Below are positions 44,946 to 53,397 of a DNA stretch of 64,000 nt, one piece after another. Positions within the stretch are counted from its first letter, which is position 1, and every line of letters starts with the position of its first letter. Below the pieces are notes generated by a model. It worked only from the letters and a program-made list of their open reading frames with translations. It was not told the DNA's origin and did no database searches. The stretch is taken from the NCBI GenBank assembly GCA_016213105.1, contig JACRBN010000007.1, positions 114,641 to 178,640 on the forward strand, given 5' to 3'. This DNA comes from Chloroflexota bacterium. GTDB taxonomy: Bacteria; Chloroflexota; Anaerolineae; Anaerolineales; Villigracilaceae. A program made the translations under genes and the position numbers.

Positions 44946-45644
44946 ATGAGCGCCGCACTCGGACTCTTTCGACTTCAACAGGTGGACCGCCAGATGGATC
45001 AGGCGCAGGTCCGCCTGTCTGCCATTCAGAAAACGCTCGAAAACGATGCCGAACTCCGCGCGGCGCTTGAGCAGGTTGGAAAGACAGGGGAAACCCACAG
45101 GCAGATGGAACGCACCTTGCGCGAGGCGGAAGCCCTCGTCAAGACTCAGCAGGTCAAGATCGAACAGGCCGAGAGCAGCCTGTACGGCGGACAGGTTCAC
45201 AACCCCAAGGAATTACAGGATCTGCAAAACGAAATCGCCGCCCTCAAGCGCTTCCGCTCCACGCTGGAGGAACGCCAGCTCGACGCGATGCTGGAGATCG
45301 AGACCACCCAGGCAGCCTTGCAGGCGGCCGAGGCGGCCCTGCAGGGACTCCAATCCCGACGGGGCAGCGAACAAATCCAGCTCATCGAGGAACAAGCCAG
45401 CCTCGCGCACACACTCGAACGGCTGGGCGCCGAACGCCAGGCCATCGTCAGCGACGTCACCAGCCTGGCGCTTGAATCCTACGAGCGCCTGCGCCAGAAG
45501 AGTCGCGTTGCGGTTGCGGAAATATCCGACAATAGCTGCTCGGCCTGCGGCACCACCCTGAACGCCGCGCTTCAACAAACCGCGCGCTCCACACTCCAGG
45601 TTTCGCACTGCCCAACCTGCAACCGCATCCTATACGCCGCCTGA
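44946..45644 (+). CDS. Coiled-coil protein with C4 zinc ribbon (COG1579/DUF164)
   Basis: 232 residues. Long alpha-helical coiled coil (about 5-170, many Glu/Gln/Arg) interrupted at GGQVHNPKELQDLQNEIAAL, the conserved hinge of this family. It ends in a C4 zinc ribbon with CSACGTTL and CPTCNRILY. COG1579 proteins are widespread; related proteins have been tied to tRNA or nucleic-acid handling, but this one's task is unknown. The next gene begins 10 bases on, so it is probably co-transcribed with the NACHT ATPase. Confidence 0.88.
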   Translation: MSAALGLFRLQQVDRQMDQAQVRLSAIQKTLENDAELRAALEQVGKTGETHRQMERTLREAEALVKTQQVKIEQAESSLYGGQVHNPKELQDLQNEIAALKRFRSTLEERQLDAMLEIETTQAALQAAEAALQGLQSRRGSEQIQLIEEQASLAHTLERLGAERQAIVSDVTSLALESYERLRQKSRVAVAEISDNSCSACGTTLNAALQQTARSTLQVSHCPTCNRILYAA

Positions 45645-45653
45645 ACCAGAGCC

Positions 45654-48209
45654 ATGTCCTTCGCCATCGATGCTTTTTCCTTTGTAGTCGGTTTCTTCAC
45701 TGCCAGCGTGCTCTGGTGGCTGATGGGCAAGGCGCGTCCTCTGTGGGAGGAGTTGCGGGAAAGCCTGAAGGTTCAGCGCGAGGCCACCCAGGCCCGCCGC
45801 TCCAGCGGTGTGGAGGACAATCATCGCCGCATCACCCTGCGGCGCGCCCAGGGCATGCACCTGGCGGCCCCGCTCTTTGCCCTGGATGAGATCCTCCAGG
45901 AACCGCTGCTGATTGCGCCCCCCGCCCTCGTCCAGCCCGGGGCCCCTCCCGCCGCAGAGGATGTGGTCACCCAAACCCTGCCCTACCTCCCCACCTGGCC
46001 CGAACTGGCCGCCTTCTACCAGGCCCCCACCCTGACCCTGTCCCAGGCCCTGGCCGGCGGCAGGAATTTGGTATTGACCGGCCTGCCGGGCACGGGCAAG
46101 ACCGTTGCCCTGGCCTATCTGGCAACCCTGGCCGCCAATCACAATGCCAAACTTGGCTCCCTGCAGGAACACATCCCCTTCCTCATTCACGTGGCGGACT
46201 TGAAGCTGCCGATCTCGGATGCGAGAGACGCCCTCAACCCGATTATCGACGTGGTCGACGCCACGGCTCCCGTCTTCGATCTTTCGCGTGTGCCCGGCTT
46301 CGTTCAACTGGCCTTTCAAAGCAAACGCGCCTTGCTGCTGCTCGACGGTTTCGATGAACTGACCTCCGAAGGCCAGACCATCGTGACCGACTATCTCAAG
46401 TTGCTGCTGCAAGCCCATCCTGAAACCCGCATCGTCACCACGGGTTCCTTCGAAACCCTGCAAGGATTGCTCGGCCTCGGTTTCGCTCCGCTGGCCATGA
46501 TGATTTGGTCGCCCCAGCGCGCCCGCGCCTTCATGGATCAATGGGGTGAACTGTGGTCGAAATTCGTCGCCATGGAAGCCTGGGCGCAGGCTGGCCCCGG
46601 GCAGGTCGATCCGCTGCTGCTCAATGCCTGGATGAACATCGGCAACAATCACCTCACTCCATTGGAATTGACCCTCAAAGTCTGGGGATCGTATGCAGGT
46701 GACCTGCGCGGCCCGAAGGTGCTGGATGCGATTAACGGCCACATCCGCCGCCTGGCCCCGGCCAATACGCCGCCCGCCGCCCTGGAAACCCTGGCCATGC
46801 AGGTGGTGCTCAACGCCCAGCCGGTCTTCGATCCGCACAAGGCGCGCCAGTGGGTCAGCCACTTCGAGGCGCCGGAGGAAAGTCGGCTGGATGGCATTCT
46901 GGAGCATCCGGAGGCCGAACAGGCGCCTTCCGAAGAAGAAGGTGCAGCGGAGAAGGGCAAGAAGGATAAATCTCCAAAAGCCGCCCAGCCTGCCGCGCCG
47001 ACCTTTGGCCTGCTCAGCAAGATGACAGCCAGCGGCCTGCTGTCCCAGCACATCAACAACCGCATGAGGTTCGCCCATCCCATCTTCGAAGCCTTCCTGG
47101 CTGGGCGCGCCCTCAGCGACACGAAAGGCGCCAGCGACACGATCCTCAACCAGCCCGACTGGATCGGCAAGACCACCTCCCTGCACTACCTGGCCGCCCA
47201 CGGCGACGTAAGTCAAATCGTCAACAACCTGATCGGCTGGTCGCGCCTGCCCATGCATCGTCCCTTGTTGATGGCGGCGCGCTGGCTCAAGGACGCCCCG
47301 CGGGATGCCGCCTGGCGCGGACAATTGATGGGCGCATTGGTCGGCCTGCTGCAAACCGACGGATTACCCCTGGCCTTGCGCGGACAGGTTGTGGCTGCCT
47401 TCGTGCTAAGCAATGACCCTGGCGCGTTGGCGCTCTTCCGCCAGTTTATGACCTCCTCCTCATCCGACCTGGTGCAACTGTGCGCACTCGGCAGCGGCGC
47501 ATTGAGGGACCCAAAGGCCGTCCACTCCTTGGAATTGACGCTCAAATCGCCCATTCCCTCCGTACGCAAGGCGACTTGTCTGGCCCTGGTGTCCATCGGC
47601 ACTGCCGATTCTCTCGAACTCGTTGCCAATGCCCTGATCGGCGGGGACGAAACCCTGCGGCAGGCCAGCGCCGAAGCCCTGGCCAACGACCCGGGCGAGG
47701 GGTATGCCATGCTCAAGGAGGGCGCCACCCTGGAGGACATCCTGCTGCGCCGCGCCGTCGTCTACGGCCTGGCCCGCGTGGACGAGCCCTGGGCGGTGGA
47801 ACTGCTCAAGACCATGCGCATCGAGGATGCCCAATGGGTGGTGCGAAATTCGGCCGCCGAGGTTCTCGACTACAAGACCAGGCTCAATCCGCGCGTGCCG
47901 CGCCCGTTGACCGCGCCCGCGGAGACGCCCTGGCTGATCGAATACGCCGGCAAGCAGGGGATGGGCATTTCGCCAGGCGCACCCGCCACGGAGATTCTGC
48001 TCAGTGCGCTCAAAAGCGAAGATGACGACGCCCGCCTGGCCAGCCTGCCATACCTCAGGAGAACTCCCTCCGAGGGGGTCGTCACGCAGTTGTATCACGC
48101 CATGTACAGGGACGATCCAGAATTGCGCGAAGGGGTCTATCACGTTCTGATGGAAATGGCCGCTGCGGGTGTCAAACTGCCCCACCCATCCCAATTCGGA
48201 CTGGGATGA
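45654..48209 (+). CDS. Membrane-anchored NACHT-family ATPase with HEAT repeats
   Basis: 851 residues. One N-terminal membrane helix (about 7-25), a coiled stretch, then a NACHT/STAND P-loop domain: Walker A GLPGTGKTVALAYLA (about 143) and Walker B ALLLLDGFDELTSEG (about 225). A Lys/Glu-rich linker lies near 430. The C-terminal 300 residues are HEAT-like repeats (SVRKATCLALVSIGTADSLEL and similar). No effector domain such as nuclease or TIR is seen. The fold suits a signal-dependent switch; a defence role is possible but unproven. Confidence 0.82.
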   Translation: MSFAIDAFSFVVGFFTASVLWWLMGKARPLWEELRESLKVQREATQARRSSGVEDNHRRITLRRAQGMHLAAPLFALDEILQEPLLIAPPALVQPGAPPAAEDVVTQTLPYLPTWPELAAFYQAPTLTLSQALAGGRNLVLTGLPGTGKTVALAYLATLAANHNAKLGSLQEHIPFLIHVADLKLPISDARDALNPIIDVVDATAPVFDLSRVPGFVQLAFQSKRALLLLDGFDELTSEGQTIVTDYLKLLLQAHPETRIVTTGSFETLQGLLGLGFAPLAMMIWSPQRARAFMDQWGELWSKFVAMEAWAQAGPGQVDPLLLNAWMNIGNNHLTPLELTLKVWGSYAGDLRGPKVLDAINGHIRRLAPANTPPAALETLAMQVVLNAQPVFDPHKARQWVSHFEAPEESRLDGILEHPEAEQAPSEEEGAAEKGKKDKSPKAAQPAAPTFGLLSKMTASGLLSQHINNRMRFAHPIFEAFLAGRALSDTKGASDTILNQPDWIGKTTSLHYLAAHGDVSQIVNNLIGWSRLPMHRPLLMAARWLKDAPRDAAWRGQLMGALVGLLQTDGLPLALRGQVVAAFVLSNDPGALALFRQFMTSSSSDLVQLCALGSGALRDPKAVHSLELTLKSPIPSVRKATCLALVSIGTADSLELVANALIGGDETLRQASAEALANDPGEGYAMLKEGATLEDILLRRAVVYGLARVDEPWAVELLKTMRIEDAQWVVRNSAAEVLDYKTRLNPRVPRPLTAPAETPWLIEYAGKQGMGISPGAPATEILLSALKSEDDDARLASLPYLRRTPSEGVVTQLYHAMYRDDPELREGVYHVLMEMAAAGVKLPHPSQFGLG

Positions 48210-48320
48210 AATGGGGAAGATAGGCCCGCCCTCCGAAATCCAGGGCGCTCTTATTCATAAAATTGTTTCGAACCAACTCCGATTTGCAGGTTATCATTCC
48301 AACTCCGAGACGAGGTATAC

Positions 48321-48998
48321 ATGACCAATTCCCAAATTCTCCTGACCATTGCAGTGCTGGGCGGGACGGGCAAGGAAGGCAAGGGCCTGGCCTATCGCTG
48401 GGCCAGGGCGGGTTATCACGTCCTGATCGGGTCGCGCACAGCGGAGAAAGCGGTCAACGCCGCCGCCGATGTGACGGCCATGCTGGGCAACAACGCGCTC
48501 GTGGAAGGCATGGACAATTCCACCGCCGCGCAGAAAGCGGACATTGTCGTGCTGACCGTGCCCTACGCGGCCCATCGCGACACGCTCGAAACGGTCAAAG
48601 CCGTCATGCAGGGCAAAATCCTGATCGACGTGACAGTTCCCCTTGTGCCCCCCAGAGTGACCCGCGTGCAGATGCCGCCGGCCGGGTCGGCTGCGCAGGA
48701 AGCCAGGGACATTCTCGGGGAAGGCGCGCAGGTGGCGGCGGCCTTCCAGAACATCTCCCACGAACATTTGCTCGAAGGCGGTGAAGTGGAATGTGACGTG
48801 CTTGTCACAGGCACCACGCCTGAAGTGCGCGCCGAGGCGATCAAACTGGTCGAGGCGGCCGGGCTGACAGGCTGGGACGCGGGTCCCATCGAAAATTCTG
48901 TCGTCGTCGAGGGTCTGACGAGTGTGCTGATCAACATCAATAAAAAGTACGGCAGCACGCACGCGGGCCTCAAGATCACCGGAGCAAAAAAATCCTGA
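48321..48998 (+). CDS. npdG: NADPH-dependent F420 reductase
   Basis: 225 residues. Rossmann motif IAVLGGTGKEGKGLAYRWA at the start, IGSRTAEKA, VVLTVPYAAH, and the C-terminal VEGLTSVLININKKYG are typical of NpdG/Fno. The enzyme moves hydride between NADPH and coenzyme F420. The adjoining cofE gene starts 26 bases later, so the cofactor and its reductase are encoded together. TATACATG start with GAGG just upstream. Confidence 0.93.
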   Translation: MTNSQILLTIAVLGGTGKEGKGLAYRWARAGYHVLIGSRTAEKAVNAAADVTAMLGNNALVEGMDNSTAAQKADIVVLTVPYAAHRDTLETVKAVMQGKILIDVTVPLVPPRVTRVQMPPAGSAAQEARDILGEGAQVAAAFQNISHEHLLEGGEVECDVLVTGTTPEVRAEAIKLVEAAGLTGWDAGPIENSVVVEGLTSVLININKKYGSTHAGLKITGAKKS

Positions 48999-49024
48999 CC
49001 ACTGTGCGCCTGGTATCGTAAGCC

Positions 49025-49792
49025 ATGTCCCTGACTCTGACTTCCCTCTCGAATATTCCCCTCATCCGCCACGGTGACAACCTGGCGGATATTCTTATGG
49101 CCGCCCTCACGGCCTCGAGCCTGCAATTGGCCGACGGCGACGTTCTCGTCCTCGCCCAAAAGATCGTCAGCAAAGCCGAGGGACGCATGGTCAACCTGGC
49201 GGGTGTCGCTCCCAGTCCGCGCGCGGTGGAACTGGCCGCCCATGCGGAAAAGGATCCGCGCGTGGTGGAGTTGATGTTGCAGGAGAGCAGCGAAGTGCTG
49301 CGCGTGCGCGTCGGCGCGATCATCGTCGAGCACAAGCTGGGCTTCGTGTGCGCCAACGCGGGCATCGACCATTCCAACGTGGCGGGCACCGGCGACGCGG
49401 CCGCGGAATACGTCCTGCTCCTGCCTGCGGACCCCGACCGTTCCGCCGCTCAAATCCGCGGGGAGCTCAAGGCGAAGACCGGCCTGGAGCTCGGCGTCAT
49501 GATCATCGACTCGCACGGACGCGCCTGGCGTAACGGCACCGTGGGCGTCGCCATCGGTCTGGCGGGCCTGCCCGGCCTGATCGACCTGCGCGGACAACCC
49601 GACCTGTTCGGCTATACCCTGCGCGTCACCCAGGTCGGCGCGGCGGATGAACTCGCCGCAGCGGCCTCCCTCGTCATGGGTCAGGCCGCCGAAGGCACGC
49701 CCGCCGTCCATGTGCGCGGATTCCCTTACCCGTTGAGGGACGGATCGCTCAGGGAGTTGATCCGCCCCAAAGATCAGGATATGTTTCGATAA
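49025..49792 (+). CDS. cofE: Coenzyme F420-0:L-glutamate ligase
   Basis: 255 residues, the length of archaeal CofE and the FbiB N-terminal half. Conserved [46 protein letters not shown] and [11 protein letters not shown] match CofE, a GTP-dependent ligase that adds glutamate residues to F420-0. It is separate from the nitroreductase half that is fused to it in actinobacterial FbiB. The nitroreductase is encoded about 2.1 kb downstream. Confidence 0.94.
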   Translation: MSLTLTSLSNIPLIRHGDNLADILMAALTASSLQLADGDVLVLAQKIVSKAEGRMVNLAGVAPSPRAVELAAHAEKDPRVVELMLQESSEVLRVRVGAIIVEHKLGFVCANAGIDHSNVAGTGDAAAEYVLLLPADPDRSAAQIRGELKAKTGLELGVMIIDSHGRAWRNGTVGVAIGLAGLPGLIDLRGQPDLFGYTLRVTQVGAADELAAAASLVMGQAAEGTPAVHVRGFPYPLRDGSLRELIRPKDQDMFR

Positions 49793-49802
49793 GTTTGGCG
49801 GG

Positions 49803-49885
49803 GGAAAGTATATAATTCCCACAGTCACAAATTGCGGTTCTCCTAAAAAAGCGCAATTTGTGACCGCGCTGGGTATAATACCCGC
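49803..49885. repeat. Dispersed inverted-repeat element, copy 3 (opposite orientation)
   Basis: GTCACAAATTGCG and CGCAATTTGTGAC flank a TCTCCTAAAAAA centre. The centre and the outer GTGGGAATTATATA arm match copies 1 and 2 on the complementary strand. The inner stems use GTCACAAA instead of GGGTGAAAA, with both arms changed together. The right edge carries TATAAT at 49874. Confidence 0.8.
49874..49879 (+). promoter_or_regulatory. -10 box for the HD-GYP gene
   Basis: TATAAT lies 14 bases before the ATG at 49894, giving a leader of only about eight bases. It lies inside the edge of the repeat element. Confidence 0.45.
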
Positions 49886-49893
49886 CAAGACAC

Positions 49894-51135
49894 ATGAAAA
49901 AAGCGCAATCGGCATTCCTTGTCACTTGGGCAAGCCACTCCCTGGCAGAGCGGGCGCTGGCCTATCAACGCATTCGCCTGGTGGGCAGCACGACCATCCT
50001 GATTGCGCTGTCCCTTATCCAATTGTTCAGACCGACGCAGGCCTCAATCATTTCCATTACCATCACTGCGGTCGATATTGGCATCCTGCTGTGGCAGCGC
50101 AGGATGGTCATGTTGGGACGGCCGCGCGTTTCCACCTGGGTCAGTCTGGTGGCGGGAGCCTTCATCGGCGCAATGGGCATGCACCTGGGGGGCGGATTCG
50201 TCACCCTCAGCCTGGGCATTTTCCTCATCCTCATCCTGACCACGGCACTGGTTTTTCAGAATCGGAATGCCGCGCGCATTATGGCAGTCATCTGCTCGGT
50301 GTTGTTTGCACTGGTGGCCCTCCTGGAAGTGACTAATCTGCTCCCCGCCAGAAATTCGACCTTCGCACCCATCTACAATTTCTCGCAGGAAGGGCGCATC
50401 CTGACCGCCAACTTTATCGTGGGGTTGATTCTGATCTCGCTTACCACCCTGGCCAGCGGCGAGGCTGCCGAAATTCTGGGCAAGTGGAGTCTGGCCCTCA
50501 CGCGCGAGGTGGAAGCCAAAACCCGCCAATTGACCCAGGCCCTCAACGATATGGAGTTGACCTATAACAACATTGTCACTGCCCTGGCCAACGTGATCGA
50601 GGTTCGCGATTATTACACCAGCGACCACAGCAACCGCATCGCCGGGCTGGCCGTCGAGACTGCCAGAATGCTTGGATACGAAGAAAGCCAACTCGAGCGC
50701 GTACGGCTGGCCGCCAGTTTGCACGACATCGGCAAAATTGGCATTCCAGACAGCATCCTCAACAAACCAGGGCCGTTGAGCGCCGATGAGCGCAAAGTGA
50801 TGATGCGCCATCCGGAGATCGGCGCAAAGATCATCAACGTGGTCAACAACCTGAGCGATATTGCCGAGATCATCCGCACCCACCAGGAGCGCTTCGATGG
50901 GACAGGCTATCCCGATGGCTTGCGCGCTGAAGCCATTCCGCTGTCAGCGCGCATCATTGCCGTGGTGGATGCCTATACCGCCATCATCGATAAACGCGTG
51001 TATAAACCCGCACGGACGCCCGCCGAAGCCGTCGAAGAATTGCTTCACGGATCAGGCAGCCAGTTCGACCCGCATGTTGTCCAGGCCTTTTTGAAAGTAC
51101 TCACTTCGGAAGGCCTGTCGAAACGGACATCCTGA
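49894..51135 (+). CDS. Membrane HD-GYP domain protein
   Basis: 413 residues. Six hydrophobic segments (about 28-190) are followed by a short coiled coil and an HD-GYP domain: DHSNRIAGLAVETARMLG, LHDIGKIGIPDSILNKPG, MRHPEIGAKI, HQERFDGTGYPDGL and VDAYTAI. HD-GYP proteins hydrolyse cyclic di-GMP or related cyclic dinucleotides. The HD and GYP residues are intact, so it is probably active. It interrupts the F420 gene series, sits under the inverted-repeat element, and has no domain that identifies its signal. Confidence 0.9.
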   Translation: MKKAQSAFLVTWASHSLAERALAYQRIRLVGSTTILIALSLIQLFRPTQASIISITITAVDIGILLWQRRMVMLGRPRVSTWVSLVAGAFIGAMGMHLGGGFVTLSLGIFLILILTTALVFQNRNAARIMAVICSVLFALVALLEVTNLLPARNSTFAPIYNFSQEGRILTANFIVGLILISLTTLASGEAAEILGKWSLALTREVEAKTRQLTQALNDMELTYNNIVTALANVIEVRDYYTSDHSNRIAGLAVETARMLGYEESQLERVRLAASLHDIGKIGIPDSILNKPGPLSADERKVMMRHPEIGAKIINVVNNLSDIAEIIRTHQERFDGTGYPDGLRAEAIPLSARIIAVVDAYTAIIDKRVYKPARTPAEAVEELLHGSGSQFDPHVVQAFLKVLTSEGLSKRTS

Positions 51136-51152
51136 GATCAAGCAAAGAACAC

Positions 51153-51533
51153 ATGAAACCCAACTCCTACTTTTGGCGGGAAATGGCCCAACTGGCTGCC
51201 TCGACCCCCATCGTCATCGACCGCCCGCAGGGCAGGCCGCACCCCAACTGGCCCAAACTCATCTATCCCCTCGATTACGGCTATCTCGAAGGCACCTTCG
51301 CCTCCGACGGCGGCGGCATCGACGTGTGGATCGGTTCCCTGGGTACCCGTACACTAACGGGAATCTTATGCACCTTTGATACACTCAAACGTGACGCAGA
51401 GATAAAACTGCTGCTCGGCTGTTCCGAGGAGGACGTTCGCACCATCTCGGACTTTCACGACGACGGTATGGTTTACCTCTTCATCAAAAATCCGCTGGAG
51501 ACAATCCATGACCTTCCCCGAAGCCTATCTTGA
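51153..51533 (+). CDS. Inorganic-pyrophosphatase-like protein
   Basis: 126 residues, shorter than Ppa (about 170). IVIDRPQGRPHPNWPKLIYPLDYGYLEG is split over residues 18-46, then DGGGIDVWIGS and ISDFHDDGMVYLFI. This corresponds to the family-I pyrophosphatase core, though the DxxDxxD metal site is changed to GGGIDVW. CofC and CofD chemistry releases pyrophosphate or GMP, so a nearby phosphatase would make sense, but activity is doubtful. The 3' end overlaps the next gene by 26 bases. Confidence 0.7.
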   Translation: MKPNSYFWREMAQLAASTPIVIDRPQGRPHPNWPKLIYPLDYGYLEGTFASDGGGIDVWIGSLGTRTLTGILCTFDTLKRDAEIKLLLGCSEEDVRTISDFHDDGMVYLFIKNPLETIHDLPRSLS

Positions 51534-51897
51534 CCTGTTCAAAGACGATACGCGCGCCTATCTGTTTCTCGCCACCACCAACAGGGACGGCACGCCACAG
51601 GTTACCCCCGTCTGGTTCAACACCGACGGCGAATACATTCTCGTTAATACCAATGAAGGCCGCCTCAAGGATCGCAACATGAAGGCCCGCCCGCAGGTGG
51701 CCATGGTGATCCAGGACCCGGGCACGCCCTATCGCTACCTCGGCCTGCGCGGCCTGGTGGAAGAGTACACCACCGTGGGGGCGGATGAACACATCAATGC
51801 GCTTTCCTTGAAATACAAGGGCAGTCCCTGGGCCTACCAGGCGGGGCAAAAGCGCATCATCTTCAAGATCAAACCCACCCATTTCGACGAACACTAG
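51508..51897 (+). CDS. PPOX-class F420-dependent oxidoreductase
   Basis: 129 residues, split-barrel flavin/deazaflavin fold. YLFLATTNRDGTPQVTPVWF, VNTNEGRLKDRNMKARPQVAM and YRYLGLRGLVEEYT match the pyridoxamine-5'-phosphate-oxidase-like F420-dependent group. Members reduce varied substrates with F420H2. Position inside the F420 gene set supports F420 rather than FMN. It overlaps the pyrophosphatase-like gene and is followed one base later by the nitroreductase, so translation is likely coupled. Confidence 0.85.
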   Translation: MTFPEAYLDLFKDDTRAYLFLATTNRDGTPQVTPVWFNTDGEYILVNTNEGRLKDRNMKARPQVAMVIQDPGTPYRYLGLRGLVEEYTTVGADEHINALSLKYKGSPWAYQAGQKRIIFKIKPTHFDEH

Positions 51898-51898
51898 G

Positions 51899-52477
51899 AT
51901 GCGCGACTTTTTGCGGGCTCGCCGCTCCATCCGCCGCTTCAAAGCGGAGCCTGTGCCTGACTCCGTGATCCAGGACCTGCTCGCCACTGCGACCTTTGCC
52001 CCCTCCGCCCACAACCGCCAGCCGTGGAGGTTTGCCGTCGTGGCAACGCCAACCGCCCGTCAGCGACTCGGCGCGGCCCTCACCGCCAAAATGCGCGCCG
52101 ACATGCGAGCCGAAGGCGCCCCCGCCGACGAGATCGAGACGCGCGTTTCGCGCTCCCTGTGCCGCATCGACGAAGCCCCCGCCCTGATCCTCCTTAGCCG
52201 CGATGTGACCGACGTGCGTGTCGACACGCCCGAGGAGGCCGTCATGGGCGCCCAGTCCGTGGCGCTGGCGAGCTTGCAGCTCCTGCTGGCCGCCCACGCC
52301 GCAGGCCTCGGCGCAAACTGGATCTGCTGGCCGCTGTACGCGCAGACGGAAACGCGCCTTGCCCTCGACCTGCCTGACACATGGGAACCGCAAGGCATGG
52401 TGGTCATCGGCCATCCTGATGAAGAACCGAAGGAAAAAACCTTGAAACCATTGGAGGCTTTGACAGTCTACCGATGA
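51899..52477 (+). CDS. Nitroreductase-family protein, probable dehydro-F420-0 reductase (FbiB C-terminal-like)
   Basis: 192 residues. Nitroreductase fold with FMN contacts RARRSIRRFKAEPV, FAPSAHNRQPWRFAVV, and GAQSVALASLQLLLAAHAAGLGANWICW. This corresponds to the second half of mycobacterial FbiB, which reduces dehydro-F420-0 in the phosphoenolpyruvate route. The gene runs into cofD (stop overlaps start by four bases), which is strong context for that role. Function is inferred from location and fold, not from specific residues. Confidence 0.8.
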   Translation: MRDFLRARRSIRRFKAEPVPDSVIQDLLATATFAPSAHNRQPWRFAVVATPTARQRLGAALTAKMRADMRAEGAPADEIETRVSRSLCRIDEAPALILLSRDVTDVRVDTPEEAVMGAQSVALASLQLLLAAHAAGLGANWICWPLYAQTETRLALDLPDTWEPQGMVVIGHPDEEPKEKTLKPLEALTVYR

Positions 52478-53397
52478 AAATTGTCGCCCTTGCCGGCGGC
52501 GTCGGCGGCGCGAAACTCGCCCACGGCCTCGCCCAAATCCTGCCCCCCGAAGACCTGACCGTCATCGTCAACACAGGCGATGATTTCGAGCATCTTGGCT
52601 TATCCATTTCCCCCGACCTCGATACCGTTTGTTATACCCTGGCTGGCCTGGCCAACTTCGAGACGGGCTGGGGGCGTGCGGACGAAAGCTGGAACGCCAT
52701 CGCCAATGTCAAAAAGCTGGGCGGCCCCAACTGGTTTAATCTCGGGGACCGCGATCTGGGCATCCATCTCGAACGCACGCGCAGGCTCAAGCTGGGCCAG
52801 TCCCTCTCCCAGATCACCCGCGATTTCTGCCAGGCCTGGGGCGTGGGGCCGACTGTCCTGCCGATGAGCGACGGGGCCGTGCGTACCATCGTCAGCACGG
52901 ATGAGGGCGACCTGCCCTTCCAGGAGTATTTTGTCCATCGCCGCTGCGAGCCAAAGGTCAGGGGCTTTCGCTTCGAGGGCATCGAAACAGCGGAGCCAGC
53001 CCCGGGCGTGGTCGAGGCGCTCCAGGCAGCGGATGCGATCATCCTCTGCCCTTCCAACCCGTGGGTCAGCATCGACCCGATCCTGCAAGTCATCCAACTG
53101 CAATCCACCGTCCCACATCCCCCGCCCATCGTCGCTGTCTCGCCCATCATCGGCGGACAGACCGTCAAGGGCCCCGCCGCGAAGATGTACGCCGAGTTGG
53201 GCATCGAGCCGTCCGCCCTGGCGGTGGCCCGCCACTATCAGAACTTGTTACGCGGCTTCGTGCTGGATACCGTGGACGCGGAATTGCAGGAAAAAATACC
53301 CATTCCGACCCTGGTGACGAATACACTTATGAAGGACCTTACAGATCGCGCCACTCTTGCGCAAGCCGTGCTACACTTTATAAGGAACCTGTCATGA
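52474..53397 (+). CDS. cofD: 2-phospho-L-lactate (or enolpyruvyl) transferase CofD/FbiA
   Basis: 307 residues. IVALAGGVGGAKLAHGLA at the start, VNTGDDFEHLGLSISPDLDT, WFNLGDRDLG and SNPWVSIDPI are CofD hallmarks. CofD moves a phospholactate or enolpyruvyl unit from a GDP-linked donor to FO, giving F420-0 or dehydro-F420-0. Its start overlaps the nitroreductase stop (ATGA) and its stop overlaps the cofC start. FO synthase genes (cofG/cofH) are not in the window. Confidence 0.95.
   Translation: MKIVALAGGVGGAKLAHGLAQILPPEDLTVIVNTGDDFEHLGLSISPDLDTVCYTLAGLANFETGWGRADESWNAIANVKKLGGPNWFNLGDRDLGIHLERTRRLKLGQSLSQITRDFCQAWGVGPTVLPMSDGAVRTIVSTDEGDLPFQEYFVHRRCEPKVRGFRFEGIETAEPAPGVVEALQAADAIILCPSNPWVSIDPILQVIQLQSTVPHPPPIVAVSPIIGGQTVKGPAAKMYAELGIEPSALAVARHYQNLLRGFVLDTVDAELQEKIPIPTLVTNTLMKDLTDRATLAQAVLHFIRNLS

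Noticed and set aside
53061..53393. Upstream extension of the cofC frame
   Set aside because: It overlaps cofD in another phase and is not CofC-like. The ATG at 53394 overlaps the cofD stop as expected for coupling.
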